DNA of 64,000 bases from Xylophilus ampelinus (GTDB lineage Bacteria; Pseudomonadota; Gammaproteobacteria; Burkholderiales; Burkholderiaceae_C). Of this stretch, positions 1-10,111 are shown piece by piece; position 1 is the stretch's first letter; the number at the start of each line of letters is the position of its first letter. The stretch is taken from contig NZ_CABFMN010000069.1 of NCBI RefSeq assembly GCF_901875635.1, positions 1 through 64,000 of the forward strand, in the 5' to 3' direction. Below the pieces are notes generated by a model, which was not told the origin of the DNA, searched no databases, and saw nothing but the letters and a program-made list of their open reading frames with translations. Both the position numbers and the translations under genes were made by a program.

Positions 1-300
1 GTGTTCATGCAGGCGCATGCCGACGAGCCATTGCGGCTGGGCGACATCGCGCAGGCCGCCGGTGTGCCGGTGCGCACCCTGCTCGATGCCTTCCGGCGCG
101 CGCGCGACTGCAGCCCGATGCAGTACCTGCGCGACATGCGCCTGGACGTGGCGCAGCGCCGCCTGCGCGAACCGCAGGCCGACACCACCGTTTCGGCGGT
201 GGCGCTGGACTGCGGCTTCGCGCACCTCGGGCGCTTCTCGCAGTCCTACCGCGCGCGCTTCGGCGAGTCGCCCTCCGACACGCTGCGCCGCGCCGGCTGA
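1..300 (+). CDS. AraC-family transcriptional regulator, C-terminal fragment
   Basis: Only the last 99 codons are in the window; the reading frame is open to the first base, so the GTG at position 1 need not be the start. The fragment carries the two helix-turn-helix units of an AraC/XylS DNA-binding domain: the first around LGDIAQAAGVPVRTLLDAFR and the second around VSAVALDCGFAHLGRFSQSY, followed by the family's closing pattern RFGESPSDTLR. The N-terminal ligand-binding part lies outside the window, so the effector cannot be inferred. The gene is convergent with the c-subunit-like gene that follows, with only 10 bases between the two stop codons. Confidence 0.85.
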   Translation: MFMQAHADEPLRLGDIAQAAGVPVRTLLDAFRRARDCSPMQYLRDMRLDVAQRRLREPQADTTVSAVALDCGFAHLGRFSQSYRARFGESPSDTLRRAG

Positions 301-310
301 TCGCCGCCCC

Positions 311-553
311 TCACTTGAAGGGGCTGGCGGTGGCGAACCACAGCCCGATGCCGGTGGCGATGATGAAGGCGCCGTCGGTCACGCCGGCCGCCAGGAAGAA
401 CTTCGATTGCAGCTCCTGCATCAGGTCGGGCTGCCGTGCCGAGCCCTCGAGCAGCTTGCTGCCCAGCATCGCGATACCGATGCACGAGCCCACCGCGCTC
501 ATGCCGATCAGCAGCGCCACGGCCAAGGGAAGGATGTCGAAGCCGGGGTTCAT
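311..553 (-). CDS. Stand-alone ATP synthase F0 subunit c-like protein
   Basis: An 80-residue two-helix membrane protein of the F0 c-subunit family. Two hydrophobic hairpin helices (about residues 8-32 and 52-75) flank the polar loop ARQPDLMQELQ, with Arg40-Gln41-Pro42 as the conserved turn. Asp60 sits at the place of the ion-carrying carboxylate. A strong Shine-Dalgarno (AAGGAG) precedes the ATG. A normal atpE lies in atpBEFHAGDC, but here the neighbours are an AraC regulator and an EamA transporter, and no other ATP synthase subunit is in the window. It is therefore probably a second copy. Whether it joins the c-ring, forms its own oligomer or is regulatory is unknown. Family assignment is firm; function is not. 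Confidence 0.8.
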   Translation of the reverse strand: MNPGFDILPLAVALLIGMSAVGSCIGIAMLGSKLLEGSARQPDLMQELQSKFFLAAGVTDGAFIIATGIGLWFATASPFK

Positions 554-657
554 GTGATTTCTCCTTGGGGGTTGTCGATGGCTCGACTGTCCGCGCGCGG
601 CGTCGTGCCGTCGATGACCCCGCACGTCATGGGCGGTGCGCAATGCCGAAAAAGGAG

Positions 658-726
658 AAAGTGCAATCGGCCTGCAGCGCCCGCCGGGCGGGCGACACGG
701 CGAAATTGGTAACGAACGTGACGATC
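658..726 (+). repeat. Dispersed intergenic repeat, type A (copy 1)
   Basis: This element lies between the c-subunit-like gene and the EamA transporter gene. It starts AAAGTGCAATCGGCCTGCAG, continues with a GCGCCCG/CGGGCG hairpin and ends AACGAACGTGACGATC. The same blocks recur at 13783-13848 (other orientation) and 31747-31814, always between genes. The right part contains a degenerate version of a GTCAC-N4-GTGAC dyad that is perfect in the third copy. Confidence 0.75.
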
Positions 727-766
727 GTCGGGCGCGCCCCTGCACCCGTGTCGCCCTTGGGGTGAC

Positions 767-1696
767 TCAGGCCTCCTGCCGCCGGCCTGCAGCGCCGGCG
801 ATGAGCCGCGGCCCCAGCATCACCACCGCCAGCGCCGCCACCACGCAGGCGCTGCCGGCCCACTGCCAGGGCGAGACGGTCTCGCCCAGCGTGAGCATGC
901 CGGCCGCCAGCCCGATCACCGGCACGCCGAGGCTGAAGGGCGCCACGCGGTTGGCCGGGTGGCGCTTGAGCAGGCCGGTCCACAGCGCGTAGGCGGCGAT
1001 GGTGGCGAACCAGCCGAGGTAGGCCACGCCGGCCCAGGCCCCCGCGCTCGCGTGCGTCCACTGCCAGCGCGTGGCCGCCGGTTCGAAGAGCCAGGCCATG
1101 GCGGCGAAGGGCAGGATCGGCACCAGCGACATCCACACCACGAACTGCAGCGCGTCGTAGCCGGGCTGCGCCGCCTGCGCCTTGCGGGCGATGATGTTCG
1201 ACGCTGCCCACATCGTGGCCGCCAGCAGGTTCAGCACCAGGCTCAGCACGGTGATGCCGCCGGCCACGGCATGCCCGGTGAAGTTCATCGCGAAGCAGGC
1301 CAGGCCCAGCGCCGCCAGCACGAGGCCGGCGCGCATCGCGCCGCTCAGGCGCTCGTGCAGCAGCAGCACGCCCAGCAGCGTGGTGAAGAACACCTGCGTC
1401 TGCATCAGCACCGACGCGAGCGCGGCCGTCATGCCGACCTGCAGCGCGACGAAGAGCAGCCCGAACTGCCCCAGCTGCGCCAGGCCCCCGGGCACCAGCC
1501 AGCGCCACGACAGCTGCGGCTTGCGCACGAAGAAGACCAGCGGCAGCACCGCGAAGATGTAGCGGAAGGTGCCGAGCTGGAAGGGCGTGAAGTCGCGCAG
1601 CGAGTACTTCATGGCCACGAAGTTCAGGCCCCAGATGACGACGACGCCGAGCGCGGCCGCGAGGTCGCGGCCGCCGAAGGATGTGGTTGGTTTCAT
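767..1696 (-). CDS. EamA/DMT-superfamily metabolite transporter
   Basis: A 309-residue inner-membrane protein with about ten hydrophobic helices arranged as two EamA repeats. The N-terminal GVVVIWGLNFVAMKY stretch is typical of the drug/metabolite transporter superfamily, and the repeat boundary lies near LNLLAATMWAASNIIA. Members of this family usually export amino acids or related metabolites; the substrate here is not evident. The ATG overlaps the stop of the upstream COG0523 GTPase gene as ATGA, so the two are translationally coupled, and this is the last gene of the ten-gene minus-strand run. It may export a product of the amidohydrolase/oxidase pathway; that is inference. Confidence 0.85.
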   Translation of the reverse strand: MKPTTSFGGRDLAAALGVVVIWGLNFVAMKYSLRDFTPFQLGTFRYIFAVLPLVFFVRKPQLSWRWLVPGGLAQLGQFGLLFVALQVGMTAALASVLMQTQVFFTTLLGVLLLHERLSGAMRAGLVLAALGLACFAMNFTGHAVAGGITVLSLVLNLLAATMWAASNIIARKAQAAQPGYDALQFVVWMSLVPILPFAAMAWLFEPAATRWQWTHASAGAWAGVAYLGWFATIAAYALWTGLLKRHPANRVAPFSLGVPVIGLAAGMLTLGETVSPWQWAGSACVVAALAVVMLGPRLIAGAAGRRQEA

Positions 1697-2655
1697 GGAA
1701 GAGAAGGTGTCGGGAGGGCGGCGGCGGCCTCGAAGGCCTGCGCCAGCGCGTCGGAGGGCAGCCGGCCCTGCAGGCCGATCGCCACCACGCTGCAGCGCCC
1801 GGACGGGTCGGCCGCAGCGCGCAGCGAGCCGTGCTGGCCCGCGAACTGCAGCTCGGCCCGCGGGTGCTCGTCGGTGCGCACCAGGCCCTTGAGCCGCAGC
1901 ACGCCCGCGGGCATGGACTTGAGCAGCGCGCGCAGTGCGCGCGCACTGAACACCGGCGCGTCGTCCAGCGCCCAGGTGTCGAAGAGGGCGCCGTGGCCGG
2001 GGTCGGCGGCCTGCAGGCGCGGCGATCGGCCCAGCAGGGGCACGGCCGGGCCGGCGTGCAGCGCGGCAAGACCCAGCAGGGGCGCGGGCACGCGGCCATG
2101 CGTCGTCTCGAAGCGCGGACGGCCGGGTGCCTGGGCGTCGAGCCACAGGCGCAGTCCGGCCAGCGATGCCTCGTCGATGCGGTCGCACTGGTTGAGCACC
2201 AGCAGGTCGGCGGCACGCAGCTGGCGCTGCACGGTGTCGGCCAGCAGCGGGTCGGCGGCCTGCGCGCGCACCGCCCCGGCATCGACCAGCACGATCACGC
2301 CGTCCAGGCTCAGGGCGGGGTCGGCGATGCCCACCTGCGCGATGCGCCAGGGGTCGGAGACGCCGCTGGCCTCGACCACGATGGCGTCGGGCGGCCGGGA
2401 CGATTCGATGAGGCCGATCAGCGCGGCCGTGAGGTCGTCGCCGATCTGGCAGCACACGCAGCCGTTGGTGAGCTCGATGGCGCCGGCCTCCTCGGTCGCG
2501 ATCAGCGCGCGGTCGAGGTTGATGGCGCCGAAGTCGTTCACCAGCACCGCCACGCGCCGACCGTCCGCCTGGGTCAGCAGGTGGTTCAGCAGCGTCGTCT
2601 TGCCGGCGCCGAGGAAGCCGCCGATGACGGTCAGGGGGATGCGGGGGCTGCGCAT
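1693..2655 (-). CDS. COG0523 (CobW-like) GTP-binding metallochaperone
   Basis: A 320-residue P-loop GTPase of the CobW/YjiA/ZigA group. The Walker A GGFLGAGKT is at residues 12-20, the metal-binding Cys-X-Cys-Cys motif at Cys66, Cys68 and Cys69, and the base-recognition motif appears as NQCD instead of NKxD. The C-terminal CobW_C region contains LRLKGLVRT. These proteins use GTP hydrolysis to deliver metals such as zinc, cobalt or iron to client enzymes. The gene starts 5 bases after the stop of a metal-dependent amidohydrolase and overlaps the EamA gene by 4 bases, so the amidohydrolase is the obvious candidate client. No cobalamin genes are near, so a cobalamin role is unlikely. Confidence 0.88.
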   Translation of the reverse strand: MRSPRIPLTVIGGFLGAGKTTLLNHLLTQADGRRVAVLVNDFGAINLDRALIATEEAGAIELTNGCVCCQIGDDLTAALIGLIESSRPPDAIVVEASGVSDPWRIAQVGIADPALSLDGVIVLVDAGAVRAQAADPLLADTVQRQLRAADLLVLNQCDRIDEASLAGLRLWLDAQAPGRPRFETTHGRVPAPLLGLAALHAGPAVPLLGRSPRLQAADPGHGALFDTWALDDAPVFSARALRALLKSMPAGVLRLKGLVRTDEHPRAELQFAGQHGSLRAAADPSGRCSVVAIGLQGRLPSDALAQAFEAAAALPTPSLP

Positions 2656-2660
2656 GGGGG

Positions 2661-4319
2661 TCAGGCGTGTCCCGGAAGCGGCAGCGGGCGGCCGCCGATC
2701 ACTGTGCCTGCGATGCGCACCTCGTGCAGCTTCTCCGGTGCAATGGCCAGCGGGTCCTCGTCCAGCACGCAGAAGTCGGCGAACTTGCCGATCTCCACCG
2801 AGCCGACGAGGTGGTCCATCGACAGCGTGAAGGCCGCGCCCATGGTGATGGCGTAGAGCGCGTCGGCCACCGGGATGCATTCGGCGGTGCCGAGCTGCCG
2901 GCCGCTGGAGGTGAGGCGGTTCACCGCGCACCAGGCCGTGAACAGCGGGCCCAGCGGCGTGATCGGCGCATCGGAGTGGATGGCCATCGGCACGCCGTGG
3001 CGCAGCGCGGTGGCGCAGGCGTCCATGCGGAAGGCGCGGTCGGGGCCCATCGTGAGCTCGCGGTGCGCGTCGCCCCAGTAGTACAGGTGGTTGGCGAACA
3101 GGTTGGCGCACACGCCCAGCCGCGCCATGCGGCGGAACTGCGCCTCGTCGGCCATCTGGCAATGCTGCAGCGTGTGGCGGTGGTCCCAGCGCGGGTGCGC
3201 AGCCAGGGCCTCCTCGATGCCGTCGAGCGCGACCTCGGTGGCCTCGTCGCCGTTCGTGTGGATGTGCAGCTGGAAGCCCTGCGCGTGGAAGTCCTTGATG
3301 GCCACCTTGAGTTCGGCCGGCGGCAGGATCCAGATGCCGTTGGGCGCGCCGTTGTGGTAGCCGGGCCAGCGCAGGCGCGCGGTGAAGCCCTGGATCGAGC
3401 CGTCGGCCACGATCTTCACCAGGCCGTAGTGCAGCTTGTCGTTGCCGGCGGCCTGGCGCGCACGGATGCGCTCGCCGCCCTGCGCACGGTTCATTGCGCC
3501 GTCCATGCTGATGTAGGCGGGCACGAAGCGCACCGGAAAGTCGGGGTCGGCCGTCACCTCGGCCAGCGCCGCATGGTTGCCGTCCGACAGGTCGTTCACC
3601 AGGTCGGTCGCGGTGGTCACGCCCGCGAGCTGCGCCATCTGGCCGAACATGCGCAGGCACTTCGGGTCGGAGCCGGTGACGCGGAACACGTTGCCGGTGA
3701 GCCGCGTGATCGGGAACATGGCGGCGAACTCCTGCAGCTCGCCGTTGGGCTCGCCCGCGTGTTCGCCGTCCTGGAAACGCGCCACGCCCTCGATGTCGGT
3801 GTCGCGCGTGATGCCCGCCTGTTCCAGTGCGGCGCGGTTCACGTTCATCAGGTGCTGGCTGGCATGCAGGACGACCACGGGACGCGTGGTCGACACGCGG
3901 TCCAGGTGCTCGACCGTCATGCGCTCCGTGCCGAAGAAGATCGGGTCGAAGCCCCATGCCAGCAGCGCCGCCTTCGGGTCGGTCATGCCGCGCTCCACCT
4001 CGATCAGTCGCGCGATCACCTCGTCGAAGTCGCGGCAGCCCTCCCAGACCTTGCCGTCCGGCGAGGTGCGGGCGTGGTAGCCGACGAAGGTGAACATCCA
4101 CAGGCCGCCGGCCATGAGGTGCGAGTGGCCTTCGACCAGGCCGGGCATGAGAACCTGGTCCGCGTAGCGGTCGTCGAGGGTGAACCTGCCGACGGACAGC
4201 ATGCGCTCGAGGTCGCCCACCGCGAGCACGCGGCCGTCGCGCACGGCGACGTGCGTGGCCTCGGGCTGCTGCGGGTTCATCGTGAGGATCTTGCGGGCCT
4301 GGAAGACGGTGACGGTCAT
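2661..4319 (-). CDS. Amidohydrolase-3 family (YtcJ-like) metal-dependent hydrolase
   Basis: A 552-residue cytoplasmic amidohydrolase-superfamily enzyme. The metal site is visible as EGHSHL (His65, His67), HIHTNGDEA, the RHTLQHC motif and the C-terminal AIHSDAP aspartate. The flanking N- and C-terminal beta segments (composite domain with SVEIGKFADFCVLDEDP near the end) are usual for the family. Such enzymes hydrolyse amide or imide bonds in N-substituted formamides, cyclic amides and similar compounds, and specificity cannot be read from sequence. The position directly after a peptide-type ABC importer and before a COG0523 metallochaperone suggests hydrolysis of the imported compound with a zinc-type active site. 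Confidence 0.88.
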   Translation of the reverse strand: MTVTVFQARKILTMNPQQPEATHVAVRDGRVLAVGDLERMLSVGRFTLDDRYADQVLMPGLVEGHSHLMAGGLWMFTFVGYHARTSPDGKVWEGCRDFDEVIARLIEVERGMTDPKAALLAWGFDPIFFGTERMTVEHLDRVSTTRPVVVLHASQHLMNVNRAALEQAGITRDTDIEGVARFQDGEHAGEPNGELQEFAAMFPITRLTGNVFRVTGSDPKCLRMFGQMAQLAGVTTATDLVNDLSDGNHAALAEVTADPDFPVRFVPAYISMDGAMNRAQGGERIRARQAAGNDKLHYGLVKIVADGSIQGFTARLRWPGYHNGAPNGIWILPPAELKVAIKDFHAQGFQLHIHTNGDEATEVALDGIEEALAAHPRWDHRHTLQHCQMADEAQFRRMARLGVCANLFANHLYYWGDAHRELTMGPDRAFRMDACATALRHGVPMAIHSDAPITPLGPLFTAWCAVNRLTSSGRQLGTAECIPVADALYAITMGAAFTLSMDHLVGSVEIGKFADFCVLDEDPLAIAPEKLHEVRIAGTVIGGRPLPLPGHA

Positions 4320-4357
4320 GGTGGAGCGATGACGGAAGAGGGAGAGGGAAGCGCTGC

Positions 4358-5425
4358 TCAGGCAGCCGCGGGCATTTGCAGGGGCCCGACGGGCCGGCCG
4401 TCCACGCGCACCACGCGGTGGCAAGCGACCCAGTGGCCCGGCTGCATCTCGCGCAGCACCTGGGGCGCCTCGCAGCCGGGGCCGGCGGCCGGGCAGCGGC
4501 CGGCGAAGCGGCAGCCGGCTGGGGGATTGATCGGACTGGGTGGATCGCCGACGAGCTTGATGCGCTGTGCGGCGCGCGTGCGGCCGCCCTGCACGGTGGG
4601 CACGGCCGACATCAGCGCCGCGCTGTACGGGTGCAGGGGGCGCGCGAAGAAGGCCTGGCGCGGCGCGCGCTCGACGATCTGGCCCAGGTACATCACGGCG
4701 ATCTCGTCGCAGATGTGCTCCACCACCGCCATGTCGTGCGAGATGAAGAGGTAGGTCAGGCCCAGCTCGCGCTGCAGGCGGGCCAGCAGGTTCAGGATCT
4801 GCGCGCGGATCGCGATGTCCAGCGCCGACACGGGTTCGTCGCACACCACCAGTTCGGGGTTGGTGGCCAGCGCACGCGCGATGTTGATGCGCTGGCGCTG
4901 CCCGCCCGAGAACTGATGCGGGAACAGGTGCTGCTGCTCGGGCCGCAGGCCCACGGCGGCGAAGAGTTCGTCCACGCGCGCGGCGCGTTCGGCCTTCGTG
5001 CCGATGCCCATCAGGTCCAGCGGCGCACGCACCGCGTCGCCCACGCGCTGGCGCGGGTTGAGCGAGGAGTACGGGTCCTGGAAGATCATCTGCACGCGCC
5101 GGCGGGCCTGGCGCATCGCCTCGTCGCCCAGCAGGCTCAGGTCGGTGAGGCCCAGGCGCACGCTGCCGGCGGTGATGGGCGCCAGTCGCATCACGGCCAG
5201 TGCCGTCGTGGTCTTGCCGGAACCCGATTCGCCGACCACGGCCAGCGTGGTGCCGCGCCGCACCTCGAAATTCACGCCATCGACCGCGCGCACCACCTCC
5301 GGCTTGGCCATCAGGCCGCTGCGCGGGCGCGGGAAGTGCACCTTCAGGTCGGTGACCGTCAGCAGCACGGGCGGGGGCGGTTCGGCGGGGGCGGACATCT
5401 GGGGAAACGGGATCAAGTTGGTCAT
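4358..5425 (-). CDS. Oligopeptide/dipeptide-type ABC transporter ATPase (OppF/DppF-like)
   Basis: A 355-residue ABC ATPase. Walker A GESGSGKT is at residues 65-72, followed by the Q-loop FQDPYSSLNP, the signature FSGGQRQR, Walker B ELVVCDEPVSALD and the switch His in LFISHDM. The C-terminal oligopeptide extension contains a cysteine cluster (GCRFAGRCP...GCEAP...CH) that is typical of OppF/DppF proteins and may bind an Fe-S cluster. The start is supported by GGAGGTG upstream of the ATG. It pairs with the adjoining ATPase to power the two permeases further upstream. Confidence 0.92.
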   Translation of the reverse strand: MTNLIPFPQMSAPAEPPPPVLLTVTDLKVHFPRPRSGLMAKPEVVRAVDGVNFEVRRGTTLAVVGESGSGKTTTALAVMRLAPITAGSVRLGLTDLSLLGDEAMRQARRRVQMIFQDPYSSLNPRQRVGDAVRAPLDLMGIGTKAERAARVDELFAAVGLRPEQQHLFPHQFSGGQRQRINIARALATNPELVVCDEPVSALDIAIRAQILNLLARLQRELGLTYLFISHDMAVVEHICDEIAVMYLGQIVERAPRQAFFARPLHPYSAALMSAVPTVQGGRTRAAQRIKLVGDPPSPINPPAGCRFAGRCPAAGPGCEAPQVLREMQPGHWVACHRVVRVDGRPVGPLQMPAAA

Positions 5426-5480
5426 GAAGCACCTCCGGCTTCGCCTGCGGTGAGAGCGCCTTCGGGCGGCCGGGCGCCGC

Positions 5481-6515
<1,035 letters not shown>

Positions 6516-7421
6516 CTATCGCTCCCGGAGCTTGGGGTTGAGGGCATCGTTCAGGCCGTCGCCGACCAGGCTCACGGCCAGCACCGTGAGGAAGATCGCC
6601 GCGCCCGGGATGGCCACCGCCCACCACGACGAGAGCACGTACTGGCGGCTGGAGCCGATCATCATTCCCCAGCTCATGAGGTTCGGGTCGCCCAGGCCGA
6701 GGAAGGACAGGCCGGCCTCGAACAGGATGGCCGAGCCGATCGCCAGCGTGGCCGACACCACCAGCGGCGCGACGCAGTTGGGCAGGATCACCTTCCAGAT
6801 GATGCGGGCGTCGCGTGCGCCGATGGAGCGTTCGGCACGCACGAATTCCATGTCGCGAACCTTCATGAATTCGGCGCGCGCCAGCCGCGCGGTGCCGGGC
6901 CAGCTCACCAGGCCGATCGACAGCGTCACCGTCAGCAGGCTGGGCGAGAACAGCGTGACCACGACCATGGCGAAGAGCAGCGCCGGCAGCACCTGGAAGA
7001 ACTCGGTCACGCGCGAGAGCACGGCGTCGACCCGGCCGCCGTAGTAGCCCGAGAAGGCGCCGATGGTGATGCCGATGGCCACCGACAGCAGGGCCGCTAC
7101 GGCGCCCACCAGCAGCGTGGCGCGCCCGCCGTACAGCAGCGAGATCGCGACGTCGCGGCCCAGGTAGTCGGTGCCGAGCCAGGCGTCTTCGGACAAGGGC
7201 GGCGTGAGCGGCGCGGCGCGGATCTCGAAGGGGTCGACGGCGTACACCAGCGGGCCGATCACGGCGATGAGCACGATGGCCAGCAGCAGCACGAGCCCCG
7301 CCACCGCGGCCGGGTTGCGGGCGAACATGCGTGCGGCCTCGGCCAGCGGCGAGGGCGCCGCGGGCACGGGCAGCACCGGCGCGGCGGCCGGTGCGCTCTT
7401 GGAAAGGGGGACTGCGGACAT
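6516..7421 (-). CDS. Peptide-type ABC transporter permease (OppC/DppC-like)
   Basis: A 301-residue inner-membrane permease. The N-terminal OppC_N segment (first helix around residues 38-60) is followed by the binding-protein-dependent transport domain with the EAA-like loop [20 protein letters not shown] and [16 protein letters not shown] near the C-terminus. About six transmembrane helices are visible. It is the C-type permease partner of the adjacent B-type protein, whose gene ends 12 bases upstream. Confidence 0.92.
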   Translation of the reverse strand: MSAVPLSKSAPAAAPVLPVPAAPSPLAEAARMFARNPAAVAGLVLLLAIVLIAVIGPLVYAVDPFEIRAAPLTPPLSEDAWLGTDYLGRDVAISLLYGGRATLLVGAVAALLSVAIGITIGAFSGYYGGRVDAVLSRVTEFFQVLPALLFAMVVVTLFSPSLLTVTLSIGLVSWPGTARLARAEFMKVRDMEFVRAERSIGARDARIIWKVILPNCVAPLVVSATLAIGSAILFEAGLSFLGLGDPNLMSWGMMIGSSRQYVLSSWWAVAIPGAAIFLTVLAVSLVGDGLNDALNPKLRER

Positions 7422-7433
7422 CGGACGCCCTTC

Positions 7434-8408
7434 CTAGCGCTTCTGGATGCGAGGATCGACGAGGCGGTAGCACAGGTCGGTGAGCAGGTTCATCACCAGC
7501 ACGACCACGGCCGACAGCAGCAGCACGCCGAGGATCGTGGGGTAGTCGCGGCGCAGCACCGACTCGAAGGCCAGGCGGCCCAGGCCCGGCCAGTTGAAGA
7601 CCGTCTCGACCAGGATGGCGCCGGCCAGCACGTTGCCGAACTGCAGGCCCAGCAACGTGACCACCGGCAGGATGGCGTTGCGCAGCGCATGCTTGTAGAG
7701 CACCACGCGGTCGGCCAGCCCCTTGGCGCGCGCGGTCCGGATGAAGTCCGAGCCCAGCACCTCGAGCATGCTGGCGCGCGCCAGGCGGCTGTAGTGCGCC
7801 AGGTACACCAGCGACAGCGTGAAGGTGGGCAGCACCAGGTGCCAGAGCACGTCGAGCACGCCCGCCAGGCCCTTGTCGCTGCCGTCGATGGAGCGCATGT
7901 CGGCCACCGGGAAGATCGGCAGCACCGAGGCGAACAGGATCACCAGCAGGATGCCGGTCCAGAACACCGGCGCCGCGAAGCCCACCAGCGAGAGCACCGT
8001 GATGGTCTGCGACAGCCAGCCGTTGGGCTTGCGCGCCGCCAGCACGCCGATGCCGGTGCCCGCGACGAAGGCGCAGATCACCGAGCTGAGCACCAGCAGC
8101 AGCGTGGCCGGGATGCGCTCGCCGATCAGGTCGACCACCGGCAGGTTGAAGAAGTACGAATAGCCCAGGTCCAGCCGGGCGACGCGCGAGAGGTACACGC
8201 CCAGCTGCACCGGCAGCGGCTTGTCCAGCCCGTAGCTCTGGCGCAGCTCGGCCTTGAGCTCCTCGGACATGCCGCCGCTGGCCCCCGCGATGGTCTCCAC
8301 GGGGTCGCCGGGTGCGGCGTGCACCAGCGCGAAGTTGAGCACCACCACGGCCACCACCAGCAGCAGGGCCTGGCCGAGACGCGAGGCGAGGAGTCGAAGC
8401 AGGTTCAT
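7434..8408 (-). CDS. Peptide-type ABC transporter permease (OppB/DppB-like)
   Basis: A 324-residue inner-membrane permease. The N-terminus LRLLASRLGQALLLVVAVVVL is the usual first helix of DppB/OppB proteins. The conserved periplasmic region AAPGDP and the EAA loop (ASMLEVLGSDFIRTARAKGL) are both present, followed by TLLGLQFGNVLAGAILVETVF. About six helices. It forms the channel with the OppC/DppC-like protein. The gene starts 30 bases after the substrate-binding protein gene, in the usual family order. Confidence 0.92.
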   Translation of the reverse strand: MNLLRLLASRLGQALLLVVAVVVLNFALVHAAPGDPVETIAGASGGMSEELKAELRQSYGLDKPLPVQLGVYLSRVARLDLGYSYFFNLPVVDLIGERIPATLLLVLSSVICAFVAGTGIGVLAARKPNGWLSQTITVLSLVGFAAPVFWTGILLVILFASVLPIFPVADMRSIDGSDKGLAGVLDVLWHLVLPTFTLSLVYLAHYSRLARASMLEVLGSDFIRTARAKGLADRVVLYKHALRNAILPVVTLLGLQFGNVLAGAILVETVFNWPGLGRLAFESVLRRDYPTILGVLLLSAVVVLVMNLLTDLCYRLVDPRIQKR

Positions 8409-8438
8409 GGCGATGCTCCCTGATGTCCGTGTCAGCGC

Positions 8439-10037
8439 TTACTTGAGGTAGACGTCGTCCATGGGCGACGCGGGCCCCCAGATCGTGGTCGGCAGGTTGC
8501 CGACCTTCTTGCTCGCCACCGTGTGGTACGGCGTGAGGTTGATGAAGACGATCGGCACGTCGTCGGTCACGATCTTCTCGAAGGTGGCGTAGTAGGCCTT
8601 GCGCTTGACCGGGTCGACGATGGTGCCGGCGGCGTTGAGCAGTTCGTCCACCTTGGGGTTGGCGTACGACTGGGTGTTGGTCCAGACGATGGGCTTGATG
8701 TTGGTCGACAGGTAGGTGCGGTGCACGCCGATCACCGGGTCGCCCCAGTTGAAGACGGTGTCCATCGTCATGTCGAAGTCGTGGGCGGCAATGCGCTTGG
8801 CCCAGGCCGGAAAGTCGGCCGAGGCACGCACCTCCACCGTGATGCCCACCTTCTTGAGCTGCGATCGCAGGTATTCGGCCACGTTCTTCTGCTGCTCGTC
8901 GACGCCGGGCAGGTAGTCGATGCTGAGCTTGAAGCGCTCGCCGTTGGCGCCCGCCTTGTAGCCTGCGGCGTCGAGCATCTCGGCCGACTTCTTCAGGTCG
9001 AGCGGGTACTTCACGAGGTCTGGCACCGCGAAGGGGCTGCTCGGCACGATCGGGCCGTCGGCCACGGTGGCGAAGCCGCCCATCAGCGCCTTGGTGATGA
9101 AGTTCTTGTCGATCGCGAAGGCGATGGCCTTGCGCACGTTGACGTCGTTCAGCGGCTTCTTGGCGGTGTTGAAGGCCAGCCAGTTGATCGAGCCGATGCC
9201 CTCGTAGCCCTTGTCGGTGATCTGCAAGTTGGGATTGGTCTTCAGGCGCTTGAGGTCGACCGCGCCCACGGCGTAGGGCAGCATCTGGATGTCGCCGCGT
9301 TCGACGCCGAGCACCAGCGACTGCGTGTCCGGCGTGATGCTGATGATGATCTTGTCCAGGTGCGGCTTGCCCGCCAGGAAGAACTTGTCGAACTTCTCCA
9401 TCACGATGCGCTGGCCGGGCTTGAACTCGGTGAGCTTGAACGGGCCGGAGCCCACCACGTTCTGGCTGTTGCGCGGGTGGTTCTTCAGGTCGGCGCCGTC
9501 GCCGTAGATGTGCTTGGGCAGGATCGGGCACAGGGCCGGCGACATGGCGAGCACGATGGCCGGGTGCGGCGTGGCCATGCGGATGACGGCGGTGTACGGG
9601 TCGGGCGTGTCCACCTTTTCGACCGGGCCGAGCATGGTCGAGAACGGATGGTTGGCCTTGATCGCCATGATCGAGAAGGCGACGTCGGCCGAGGTGATCG
9701 GCTTGCCGTCGTGGAACACCGCGTTCTTGCGCAGGTTGAGTGTGAGCGACCTGGCGTCGTCCGACAGCTTCCACGACTCGGCCAGGTAGGGCTGCGGGTT
9801 CCACTTGTCGTCGAAGCGCAGCGGGCTGGCGAAGATCTGCGTCGAGGGCAGGGCGGTGGCGATGCCGGACTGCACCGCACCATTGAGGTGGCGCGGCGCC
9901 TGCGGCGTGCCGATGACCAGCGTGCCGCCGTCCTTCACGGCCTGGGCGGATGCGGGCAGGGCGAGCAGGCTGGCGCCGGCCACCAGCGTGGCGGCCGCGA
10001 CGGCCAGTGCACGGCGCGAGAGGAGATGGGTGTTCAT
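8439..10037 (-). CDS. Periplasmic substrate-binding protein of a peptide-type ABC importer
   Basis: A 532-residue family-5 extracellular solute-binding protein (SBP_bac_5). A signal peptide with a twin-Arg-like SRRAL start and a hydrophobic core ends at about residue 31-33 (ASAQA). The mature part begins DGGTLVIGTPQAPRHLNGA, and a family-typical segment NVVGSGPFKLTEFKPGQ lies near the middle. Members bind di- and oligopeptides, but also nickel, opines and other amides; the ligand cannot be predicted. GGAG lies 8 bases before the chosen ATG. Gene order (binding protein, permease B, permease C, ATPase D, ATPase F) is complete. Confidence 0.92.
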   Translation of the reverse strand: MNTHLLSRRALAVAAATLVAGASLLALPASAQAVKDGGTLVIGTPQAPRHLNGAVQSGIATALPSTQIFASPLRFDDKWNPQPYLAESWKLSDDARSLTLNLRKNAVFHDGKPITSADVAFSIMAIKANHPFSTMLGPVEKVDTPDPYTAVIRMATPHPAIVLAMSPALCPILPKHIYGDGADLKNHPRNSQNVVGSGPFKLTEFKPGQRIVMEKFDKFFLAGKPHLDKIIISITPDTQSLVLGVERGDIQMLPYAVGAVDLKRLKTNPNLQITDKGYEGIGSINWLAFNTAKKPLNDVNVRKAIAFAIDKNFITKALMGGFATVADGPIVPSSPFAVPDLVKYPLDLKKSAEMLDAAGYKAGANGERFKLSIDYLPGVDEQQKNVAEYLRSQLKKVGITVEVRASADFPAWAKRIAAHDFDMTMDTVFNWGDPVIGVHRTYLSTNIKPIVWTNTQSYANPKVDELLNAAGTIVDPVKRKAYYATFEKIVTDDVPIVFINLTPYHTVASKKVGNLPTTIWGPASPMDDVYLK

Positions 10038-10111
10038 GCGGTTCACTCCGGATTCGAGAAAAGGAAAGAAAGGCGGGGAGGTGCAGGATGCGTGCCGCGA
10101 CCTGGCGCGGC

